From Bacillota bacterium (GTDB lineage Bacteria; Bacillota_I; Bacilli_A; Acholeplasmatales; Acholeplasmataceae): a DNA stretch of 5,203 nt. Position numbers and translations under genes: made by a program. The stretch's first letter is position 1, and the number at the start of each line of letters is the position of its first letter. Of this stretch, positions 1-5,203 are shown one piece after another. The notes under the pieces were generated by a model that searched no databases, was not told where the DNA came from, and was given only the letters and a program-made list of their open reading frames with translations. The stretch is taken from NCBI GenBank assembly GCA_023458995.1, contig JAEWVV010000209.1, positions 1-5,203 on the forward strand, in the 5' to 3' direction.

Positions 1-1448
1 ATCAGTATTTAAAAAATCGTGTATTTCAAAGTGAAACAGATACTGAGGTCATCGCGCAACTGATTGAGACTTTTTCTCAAACACTTCACGTTGAAAATGC
101 AATTACAACAACCTTAAAATTGCTTCATGGATCTTATGCACTTTTAGTCTTGGATGCAAATGATCCTGAAAAGATTTACGCAGCTAAATATAAGAGTCCA
201 CTCATTGCTGGTTTTGGTGAAGATGGAATTACCATAGCATCTGATCTTATGGCATTAATTGGCTATAGTGAAACGTATCATGCTTTAGATGATAAAACGT
301 TTATCGTCGCAAGACCAAACGATATACGTCTTTTTAACCTTGATCATCAACCTCTAGAACTTCATATGAAAAAAATTGAAATGGATGATGCAGATACGAC
401 TAAGGGTGATTATGCGCATTACATGTTAAAAGAAATTCATGAGCAGCCTTCTGTCATCAGACGTATATTAACAAATTACTACGATAAAGAACGTGCACTT
501 ATTAAACCTGAAATCTTAAATATGCTTAATGAATCAGACCGTATTTATATACTGGCTGCTGGAACTTCAATGCATGCTGGACTGATTGGTAAACAACTCT
601 TTGAACGACTCATTAAAAAACCAGTTGAGGTTCATATCGCATCTGAGTTTGCATATCAAAAGCCGCTTTTATCAGAAAAACCAGTCTTTATTTTAGTGAC
701 ACAATCAGGTGAGACTGCAGATCTTCGTGCTTGTTTAGTTGATTTAAAGGATCGTGGTTATCAAATACTTACGATAACCAATGTCCCAACATCAACACTC
801 GCTCGTGAAGCTAATTATTTTCTAGAACTCTATGCTGGCCCTGAGATTGCAGTTGCATCGACAAAAGCTTATGTTGCACAAGTAGCGGTCTTATCAATTC
901 TTGCATATGAACTTTCAAGTAAATCATTTGATCTTCGTCATGAATTATCAACTGCAGCATCTTCAATCGAAGATTTTCTTGCTAACGAGAATATGAGATC
1001 TCTTGTTAGGTATTATTTAACCCGTAGAAACGCGTTTTTCATTGGAAGAGGACTCGATTACTTTGTATCGCTCGAAGCTGCTCTAAAGCTTAAAGAAATC
1101 TCTTATATTCAAACTGAAGGGTTTGCTGCTGGTGAACTTAAACATGGTACCATTGCTTTAATTGAAGAAGGAACACCTGTTGTTGCGCTCATCTCAGATC
1201 CTAAGATTAACATGAATACCCGTTCAAACTTAAAAGAAGTTCAAGCAAGAGGTGCCAAGACATTTAAAATTGTCACTGAATTATGCAAAATAGAGGGAGA
1301 TGAAGTTATCTTAAAAGATGTTCATCCGCTTTTAACACCCCTTGTGATGGTTGTACCAACACAACTCATCGCTTATTATGCTGCGCTCGAAAGAGCATAT
1401 GATATTGACAAACCGCGTAACCTTGCCAAGAGTGTTACCGTAGAATAA
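1..1448 (+). CDS. glmS: Glutamine--fructose-6-phosphate aminotransferase (isomerizing), 5'-truncated by window edge
   Basis: Cytoplasmic enzyme that makes glucosamine-6-P from fructose-6-P and glutamine, the committed step to UDP-GlcNAc. The open frame runs from base 3 (481 visible codons) to TAA at 1446-1448. About 110 N-terminal residues, including the glutaminase nucleophile Cys1 and the Asn98-Gly99 pair, lie before the window. The SETDTEV motif near visible residues 10-16 supplies the Asp123 equivalent (D13, bases 39-41). The linker KEIHEQP follows at about 142-148. Two SIS sugar-phosphate domains follow: AAGTS (about 185-189), TQSGETAD (233-240), ASTKA (285-289), LKLKEISY (361-368) and GELKHGT (377-383). 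The tail KPRNLAKSVTVE is almost identical to that of E. coli. Equivalents of the isomerase residues Lys485, Glu488, His504 and Lys603 (E. coli numbering) are present at 362, 365, 381 and 476. Thr replaces the usual first Ser of SQSGET, a conservative change. The inferred full length of about 590 is near the usual 600-610. The TTG at 120 is internal, not the start. Any glmS ribozyme would lie upstream and cannot be judged here. Confidence 0.97.
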   Translation, partial: QYLKNRVFQSETDTEVIAQLIETFSQTLHVENAITTTLKLLHGSYALLVLDANDPEKIYAAKYKSPLIAGFGEDGITIASDLMALIGYSETYHALDDKTFIVARPNDIRLFNLDHQPLELHMKKIEMDDADTTKGDYAHYMLKEIHEQPSVIRRILTNYYDKERALIKPEILNMLNESDRIYILAAGTSMHAGLIGKQLFERLIKKPVEVHIASEFAYQKPLLSEKPVFILVTQSGETADLRACLVDLKDRGYQILTITNVPTSTLAREANYFLELYAGPEIAVASTKAYVAQVAVLSILAYELSSKSFDLRHELSTAASSIEDFLANENMRSLVRYYLTRRNAFFIGRGLDYFVSLEAALKLKEISYIQTEGFAAGELKHGTIALIEEGTPVVALISDPKINMNTRSNLKEVQARGAKTFKIVTELCKIEGDEVILKDVHPLLTPLVMVVPTQLIAYYAALERAYDIDKPRNLAKSVTVE

Positions 1449-1453
1449 GAGGT
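1447..1453 (+). promoter_or_regulatory. Shine-Dalgarno site of glmM
   Basis: AAGAGGT, overlapping the last two bases of the glmS stop codon, lies 4 nt before the glmM ATG at 1458. It is a moderate match to the anti-SD with short spacing. It supports the chosen glmM start, whose protein begins with the family-typical GKYFGTDGIRG. Confidence 0.6.
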
Positions 1454-1457
1454 TTAT

Positions 1458-2765
1458 ATGGGAAAATATTTTGGTACTGATGGTATTCGTGGTATCGCAT
1501 TTGAAAAGTTGGATAATAAGTTAGCGTTTAGAGTCGGTCAAGCAATTGGTTATGTCTTAAAACCTTCAGTTGTTGTGATCGGTATGGATACGAGACAATC
1601 ATCACCGATGATTGGCTATGCAATCGCAAATGGCTTACTCACACTCGGTGTTGATGTTAAATTTGCAGGTGTTGTTTCAACACCAATGGTTGCACATTAC
1701 TCAAAAATAAAAAATATCATTGGTGTGATGGTGACTGCATCACATAATCCATTTATGGATAATGGAATTAAAGTCTTTAATATGGGTTACAAGACAACAG
1801 AAGATGTTGAAGCACTCTTAGAAGACTTTATTGATAACGGTAAACTTGAAGTCACAACACTTGGTACACTAACGTTTACAGATGATGTAAAAAATGAATA
1901 TTTAAAGATTTATGATTCACTTGATTTAAAACCACTTGATCTAACAATTGGATTTGATTCAGCTAATGGTGCAAACTATGAGATTGCACGTGAAATCTTT
2001 AATCGGATTAATCCAAATTCAATTCAGATTGCGAATAAACCAAACGGTTTAAATATCAATTTAGATTGTGGCTCAACACATCTAGAAAGTATCTTAAAAC
2101 TTGTTAAAGATGAAAAATTAGATATCGCTTTTAGCTTTGATGGTGATGGTGACCGTATTATCTTAATCGATCAAAATGGCATCACTTATGATGGTGATTT
2201 AATCATCTATATGATTGCTACCTATTTAAAGAAGAGAAATCTCTTAAACAAGAATACAGTTGTCTTAACGAAGATGAGTAATCCTGGTATCTTAAAAGCA
2301 CTTGAAGATAAAGGGATTAAATATGTTTTAACAGATGTTGGCGATAAATATGTTTTCCATGAACTTTATACCAATGAATACACCATTGGTGGTGAATCAT
2401 CAGGTCATATTATTCTTACACACCTACTTCATACCGGTGACGGATTATTAGTTGCTATCTATTTACTTAAAATCCTACAAGAGCTTGGTATCTCATTAAA
2501 GGAATTGAGTAGGGATGTCAATATGTATCCTTTAAAACTAACAAACATTAAAGGTATCGAAAAAGGTATACTAAAAACAGAAAAGATTATACAAGTGATT
2601 GAAGAAGTAAAAACAAAGCTAGGAGAACACGCATTACTCTTAGTTAGACCATCAGGCACTGAAAGTTTAATTCGTATTACAGTTAGTCATAAGGATCATC
2701 ACATGGTAGACACCATGACTGAATATTTAGTAAAAATGATTCATCAGGAGGCAAATAACCGATGA
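1458..2765 (+). CDS. glmM: Phosphoglucosamine mutase
   Basis: Converts glucosamine-6-P to glucosamine-1-P in the cytoplasm through a phosphoserine enzyme and a glucosamine-1,6-bisphosphate intermediate. At 435 residues it is slightly shorter than the usual 445-450. It shows the four alpha-D-phosphohexomutase landmarks in order: the N-terminal YFGTDGIRG (4-12); the active-site loop TASHNP (93-98) with the phosphorylated Ser at 95, followed by DNGIKVF; the Mg-binding loop DGDGDR (228-233); and the sugar-binding GGESSGH (311-317). The C-terminal phosphate-binding loop RPSGTE is at 397-402. GlmM is preferred over other hexomutases because of its length, the FGTDGIRG start and its place between glmS and glmU. 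It begins 9 nt after glmS and ends in TGA (2763-2765), overlapping the glmU ATG as ATGA, so the two genes are probably translationally coupled. No defect is seen in key residues. Confidence 0.97.
   Translation: MGKYFGTDGIRGIAFEKLDNKLAFRVGQAIGYVLKPSVVVIGMDTRQSSPMIGYAIANGLLTLGVDVKFAGVVSTPMVAHYSKIKNIIGVMVTASHNPFMDNGIKVFNMGYKTTEDVEALLEDFIDNGKLEVTTLGTLTFTDDVKNEYLKIYDSLDLKPLDLTIGFDSANGANYEIAREIFNRINPNSIQIANKPNGLNINLDCGSTHLESILKLVKDEKLDIAFSFDGDGDRIILIDQNGITYDGDLIIYMIATYLKKRNLLNKNTVVLTKMSNPGILKALEDKGIKYVLTDVGDKYVFHELYTNEYTIGGESSGHIILTHLLHTGDGLLVAIYLLKILQELGISLKELSRDVNMYPLKLTNIKGIEKGILKTEKIIQVIEEVKTKLGEHALLLVRPSGTESLIRITVSHKDHHMVDTMTEYLVKMIHQEANNR
2746..2751 (+). promoter_or_regulatory. Shine-Dalgarno site of glmU, inside the glmM 3' end
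   Basis: A perfect AGGAGG lies 10 nt before the glmU ATG at 2762 and within the last codons of glmM. It fixes the glmU start and means that ribosomes finishing glmM pass over the glmU initiation site. It is the strongest of the three SD sites in the window. Confidence 0.8.
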
Positions 2766-4147
2766 AAAAGTATGCATTAATTCTTGCTGCTGGTAAAGGA
2801 ACCCGCATGCGCACTGATTTACCTAAAGTTGCATTTCCAATTTTGAAAAAGCCAATGATTGAATACATCGTTGAAAACATTGAAAAATCCTCAATTGATG
2901 AAATTGTTGCGATTGTCGGACACAAAAAAGAAGTTGTTCAAGGTATTTTAGGAGAAAGAGTCACCTATGCTTTCCAAGAAGAACAACTCGGAACAGGACA
3001 TGCTGTTCTATGCGCCGCTCCACAATTAGAAGATTCCGAAGGAACAACTTTCATTCTTCCAGGTGATATGCCACTTATGGAATATCCTTTAATGGATAAA
3101 CTTCTTCGCGCACATGAAGAAATGGGTAACGATTTAACGGTTGTTACAATGATGATGGATTATCCTAAGGGATATGGACGAATCGTAAGAGACGAATATG
3201 GTATCGTTAAAGGTATCGTTGAAGAAAATGATTGTAATGAAACACAAAAATTGATTAAAGAAGTTAACTCATCAGTTTATATCGTAAACAATAAGTTACT
3301 TTTCGAATATGTTAGAAAGATTGAAAAGAATCCACGTAAGGGTGAATACTATTTAACCGATATCGTTGGTTTAATGCATCAAGACCATAAAGTTAATACA
3401 TTTATTGTTCGTAATCCAATGGTCACCATGGGTATTAATGATTTATATGGTATTTCGATTGCTGAAAAGTATTTAAGAGATTCAATAAATAAAGGCCATA
3501 TGCTTGCAGGTGTTTCGATGATTAACCCTGAAACAATCACGATTGGGCATAACGTCATTATCGAAGAAGGCGTTTGGATTTATCCAAATACAACCATCAC
3601 AGGTAATACTGTTATCAAAAAAGGTGCGATTATCGGACCTAACTCTGAAGTAGTTGATTCCATTATTGATGAATATGCAGAAATTAGACATAGTATTATC
3701 CTAAAATCTGAAGTTGGTGCTTATACAACCGTTGGTCCATTCGCTCACTTGCGTGAACACGCTGTGATCGGTGCACACAATCGTATCGGTAATTTCGTTG
3801 AAATTAAGAAGTCAACGACAGGTGAAGGTACAAAAGCTGCACACCTTATTTACTTAGGGGATGCAGAAATTGGTAGAAACGTCAACTTTGGTTGTGGATC
3901 TGTGACAGTGAACTATGATGGTGTTAAGAAACATAAGACAAAAATTGGCGATGATGTCTTCGTTGGATGTAACGTGAACTTAATCGCACCCATTAAAGTT
4001 GGAGATAACGTCTTTATTGCAGCTGGTTCTACAGTGACAGAAGATATTCCAAAGGGAGCATTTGCAATTGCTAGAAACAAGCAAATCAATAAGGAAGATT
4101 ACTCAAAAAACTACATCGAACCTAAGTCAGAAAAGACTAAATTGTAA
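2762..4147 (+). CDS. glmU: Bifunctional glucosamine-1-phosphate N-acetyltransferase / UDP-GlcNAc pyrophosphorylase
   Basis: Catalyses the last two steps to UDP-GlcNAc: acetyl-CoA-dependent acetylation of glucosamine-1-P (C-terminal domain), then uridylyl transfer from UTP (N-terminal domain). Its 461 residues are close to the usual 450-460, so both domains are complete. The pyrophosphorylase half (about 1-227) has LAAGKGTRM (8-16), the LPK lysine at 22, EEQLGTGHA (73-81), the PGDMPL loop with Mg-ligand Asp102, GYGRI (137-141), GEYYLTDI (194-201) and the second Mg ligand Asn226. The acetyltransferase half (about 250-440) is a left-handed beta-helix of hexapeptide repeats rich in I-G-x-x-x-x-I turns. 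It carries equivalents of E. coli Arg333, Lys351, catalytic His363, Tyr366 and Asn386 at R331, K349, H361, Y364 and N384. After Arg331 comes Glu-His where E. coli has Pro-Gly. The family is trimeric and cytoplasmic. It is the last gene of the glm unit and is followed by a hairpin/operator region. Confidence 0.98.
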   Translation: MKKYALILAAGKGTRMRTDLPKVAFPILKKPMIEYIVENIEKSSIDEIVAIVGHKKEVVQGILGERVTYAFQEEQLGTGHAVLCAAPQLEDSEGTTFILPGDMPLMEYPLMDKLLRAHEEMGNDLTVVTMMMDYPKGYGRIVRDEYGIVKGIVEENDCNETQKLIKEVNSSVYIVNNKLLFEYVRKIEKNPRKGEYYLTDIVGLMHQDHKVNTFIVRNPMVTMGINDLYGISIAEKYLRDSINKGHMLAGVSMINPETITIGHNVIIEEGVWIYPNTTITGNTVIKKGAIIGPNSEVVDSIIDEYAEIRHSIILKSEVGAYTTVGPFAHLREHAVIGAHNRIGNFVEIKKSTTGEGTKAAHLIYLGDAEIGRNVNFGCGSVTVNYDGVKKHKTKIGDDVFVGCNVNLIAPIKVGDNVFIAAGSTVTEDIPKGAFAIARNKQINKEDYSKNYIEPKSEKTKL

Positions 4148-4164
4148 AGAAATGTAAATTTTAT

Positions 4165-4197
4165 TAAAAAAGTGTCAAGATAATTGACATTTTTTTA
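4165..4197 (+). terminator. Probable intrinsic terminator of the glm unit, sharing the GlnR-box dyad
   Basis: Starting 18 nt after the glmU stop, a left arm at 4165-4178 pairs with 4184-4197 (14 bp, one G-U at 4172/4190) around the 5-nt loop GATAA. The core TGTCAA/TTGACA is flanked by six A's and seven T's, so the RNA is a hairpin whose 3' arm runs into a U-rich tail (to 4201). Only two G-C pairs are present, so termination may be weak or partial. The symmetry could exist only as a protein-binding site. Its position after glmU and before a separately promoted gene favours a terminator role as well. Confidence 0.55.
4173..4189 (+). promoter_or_regulatory. Putative GlnR/TnrA-type operator of glnA
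   Basis: TGTCAAGATAATTGACA matches the GlnR/TnrA consensus TGTNA-N7-TNACA at all eight defined positions and is symmetric beyond the consensus (TGTCAA/TTGACA). Its right half contains the -35 hexamer of the predicted glnA promoter, so a bound repressor would block RNA polymerase. In Bacilli, GlnR (MerR family) represses glnA when nitrogen is plentiful, helped by feedback-inhibited glutamine synthetase. That this organism has GlnR is inferred; no glnR gene is in the window, although in B. subtilis it sits immediately upstream of glnA. Confidence 0.7.
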
Positions 4198-4212
4198 TTT
4201 TAAGAGTACATT
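4184..4212 (+). promoter_or_regulatory. Predicted sigma-A promoter of glnA
   Basis: A perfect -35 TTGACA (4184-4189) is followed, after the optimal 17-bp spacer, by TACATT (4207-4212), which matches 4 of 6 bases of TATAAT including the key A2 and T6. Transcription would start near 4219, giving a leader of only about 18 nt that holds the SD site and no room for a riboswitch or leader peptide. The promoter makes glnA separable from the glm genes. Confidence 0.7.
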
Positions 4213-4223
4213 ATTTACATAAA

Positions 4224-4230
4224 AAGGGGA
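4224..4230 (+). promoter_or_regulatory. Shine-Dalgarno site of glnA
   Basis: AAGGGGA lies 6 nt before the ATG at 4237. It sets the glnA start, which agrees with the MxxYTRxDI N-terminus expected for Bacillus-type GlnA. Confidence 0.75.
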
Positions 4231-4236
4231 TAAACA

Positions 4237-5203
4237 ATGAAAAATTACACAAGAATCGATATTTTAAGACTTGCTAAAGAAAATGATGTACGCTATGTTC
4301 GCATGCAGTTTACTGATATGTTAGGTACAGTAAAAAACGTAGAAATTCCAGTGACTAATCTTGAAAGAGCATTAGCAAATGAAATCATGTTTGATGGTTC
4401 ATCTATTCAAGGTTTTGTTCGAATTGATGAAGCTGATATGTATTTATATCCAGATCTATCAACATGGCTTGTATTAGAGTGGGAGAGTTTATCACAAAAT
4501 GCAGGTAAAGTTGCAAGACTGATCTGTGATGTCTACAAGACAGATAGAACACCTTATGAAGGTGATCCACGCTATATCTTAAAAAGAAATTTAATTCAGA
4601 TGAAAGCCATGGGATTTGATAAGTTTAATGTAGGTGTTGAACCTGAGTTTTTCTTATTTAAGCTTGATCAAAAAGGTAAACCAACGATGGAATTTTCTGA
4701 CTTAGGTGGCTATTTTGATTTAGCACCAGTCGATGGTTCTGAAGACGTCAGACGCGATATCGTCTTAGAATTAGAAAAGATGGGTTTCGATATGGAAGTG
4801 TCTCATCACGAAGTAGCTTATGGACAACATGAAATCAATTTCCATTTTGATAATGCACTTGAAGCATGTGATAACATTCAAACATTTAAGATTCTTGTTA
4901 AAAATGTTGCAAGACGTCACGGTTATCACGCAACATTTATGCCAAAACCTATTCAAGGAATTAACGGATCAGGCATGCATTCGAATATCTCATTATCAAA
5001 TACAGAAAATGTGAATTTATTCTATGATCCGAATACTGAAAACCAGTTATCTAAAACAGCTTTATCATTCATCGGTGGTGTGATGAAACATGCACAAGAA
5101 TTTTGTTTAGTGACAAACCCAACCGTGAACTCATATAAACGTTTAGTACCAGGTTATGAAGCGCCATGTTACATCTCATGGAGTGATGCAAACCGTTCAA
5201 CGA
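4237..5203 (+). CDS. glnA: Glutamine synthetase type I (GSI-alpha), 3'-truncated by window edge
   Basis: Makes glutamine from glutamate, ammonia and ATP in the cytoplasm; the family forms dodecamers. The frame is open from ATG 4237 to the window end (322 full codons plus one base). By comparison with the ~444-residue B. subtilis enzyme, about 125 residues are missing. The N-terminal beta-grasp domain has [15 protein letters not shown] (24-38) and [12 protein letters not shown] (52-63). Arg62 matches the residue that mediates glutamine feedback inhibition in B. subtilis. The catalytic domain shows the metal/glutamate ligands VEPEFF (Glu135, Glu137), [12 protein letters not shown] (Glu192, Glu199), MPKPI (235-239), NGSGMH (His248), [10 protein letters not shown] (294-303) and flap Glu308 in GYEAP. 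The short domain between YPDL and GKVAR is three residues longer than in B. subtilis, and Tyr195 stands where B. subtilis has Pro. The GSI-alpha class is controlled by feedback and GlnR, not adenylylation. It has its own promoter and a putative GlnR box, and functionally it feeds glutamine to GlmS. Confidence 0.97.
   Translation, partial: MKNYTRIDILRLAKENDVRYVRMQFTDMLGTVKNVEIPVTNLERALANEIMFDGSSIQGFVRIDEADMYLYPDLSTWLVLEWESLSQNAGKVARLICDVYKTDRTPYEGDPRYILKRNLIQMKAMGFDKFNVGVEPEFFLFKLDQKGKPTMEFSDLGGYFDLAPVDGSEDVRRDIVLELEKMGFDMEVSHHEVAYGQHEINFHFDNALEACDNIQTFKILVKNVARRHGYHATFMPKPIQGINGSGMHSNISLSNTENVNLFYDPNTENQLSKTALSFIGGVMKHAQEFCLVTNPTVNSYKRLVPGYEAPCYISWSDANRST

Noticed and set aside
120..1448. A self-contained 442-residue GlmS-like protein starting at TTG 120
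   Set aside because: The same frame is open back to base 3 and encodes the conserved SETDTEV segment of the glutaminase domain. TTG 120 has no Shine-Dalgarno site and sits inside a conserved domain. The gene is simply cut by the window edge.
2763..2780. TGA read as Trp (genetic code 4), which would extend glmM by five codons to TAA 2778-2780
   Set aside because: All visible Trp codons are TGG, the TGA sits at the expected GlmM C-terminus, and an ATGA overlap with a strong SD-led glmU is a normal operon junction under the standard code.
2459..2925. Minus-strand open frames at 2459-2659 and 2683-2925
   Set aside because: They lie opposite well-conserved glmM and glmU coding sequence, encode no recognisable domain and have no promoter or SD support.
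3482..3691. Minus-strand open frame opposite the glmU beta-helix region
   Set aside because: Its composition is what the antisense of I-G-rich hexapeptide repeats would give; it shows no independent gene signal.
3560..4060. Recurring ATTGG/ATCGG-type units in the glmU 3' half as a DNA repeat array
   Set aside because: They reflect the hexapeptide repeat of the left-handed beta-helix at the protein level; unit sequences and spacing vary as expected of coding sequence.
4148..4236. Riboswitch or leader peptide before glnA (for example a glutamine-sensing RNA)
   Set aside because: The predicted leader is only about 18 nt, the whole gap is 89 nt, and its only strong structure is the operator/terminator dyad upstream of the transcription start.
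4771..5014. Small open frames inside glnA, minus 4771-4956 and plus 4820-5014
   Set aside because: Both overlap the continuous glnA frame, which carries conserved catalytic motifs throughout this stretch. They are out-of-frame shadows.

Overview
The window carries the complete route from fructose-6-phosphate and glutamine to UDP-N-acetylglucosamine, followed by the gene that makes the glutamine. All four genes are on the + strand: glmS (5' end cut by the window), glmM, glmU, a short regulatory gap, then glnA (3' end cut by the window). The glm genes stand in the order of the reactions. They are packed tightly (9-nt gap glmS-glmM, 4-nt ATGA overlap glmM-glmU), so they are almost certainly one transcription unit.

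GlmS moves the amide nitrogen of glutamine onto fructose-6-P to give glucosamine-6-P. GlmM isomerises this to glucosamine-1-P. GlmU acetylates it and attaches UMP to give UDP-GlcNAc, the precursor of cell-wall and other surface glycans. GlnA makes glutamine from glutamate, ammonia and ATP, and so supplies the nitrogen used by GlmS.

The only non-coding stretch is the 89 bp between glmU and glnA (4148-4236), and it holds the most interesting signal. A 17-bp dyad, TGTCAAGATAATTGACA (4173-4189), fits exactly the GlnR/TnrA operator consensus TGTNA-N7-TNACA. Its right arm contains a perfect sigma-A -35 box, TTGACA, set 17 bp before a plausible -10 (TACATT). The same dyad is extended by an A-run on the left and a T-run on the right, so in RNA it forms a hairpin with a U-rich tail that could end the glm transcript. 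Terminator, operator and -35 box appear to share the same bases.

Organism: A+T-rich DNA, GlnA of the Bacillus type (GSI-alpha), a GlnR-type operator and purine-rich Shine-Dalgarno sites all point to a low-GC Bacillota or Bacillota-related lineage. TGA ends glmM and every visible Trp codon (GlmU W272; GlnA W77, W82, W315) is TGG, so the standard code is used. This argues against Mycoplasma/Spiroplasma code 4 but allows Acholeplasma-like Mollicutes as well as Bacilli. I cannot name the genus.

This is core metabolism. I see no mobile element, CRISPR array, tRNA or rRNA gene, and no new multi-gene system. What deserves a second look is the layered regulatory site and the glmS-glmM-glmU-glnA gene order.
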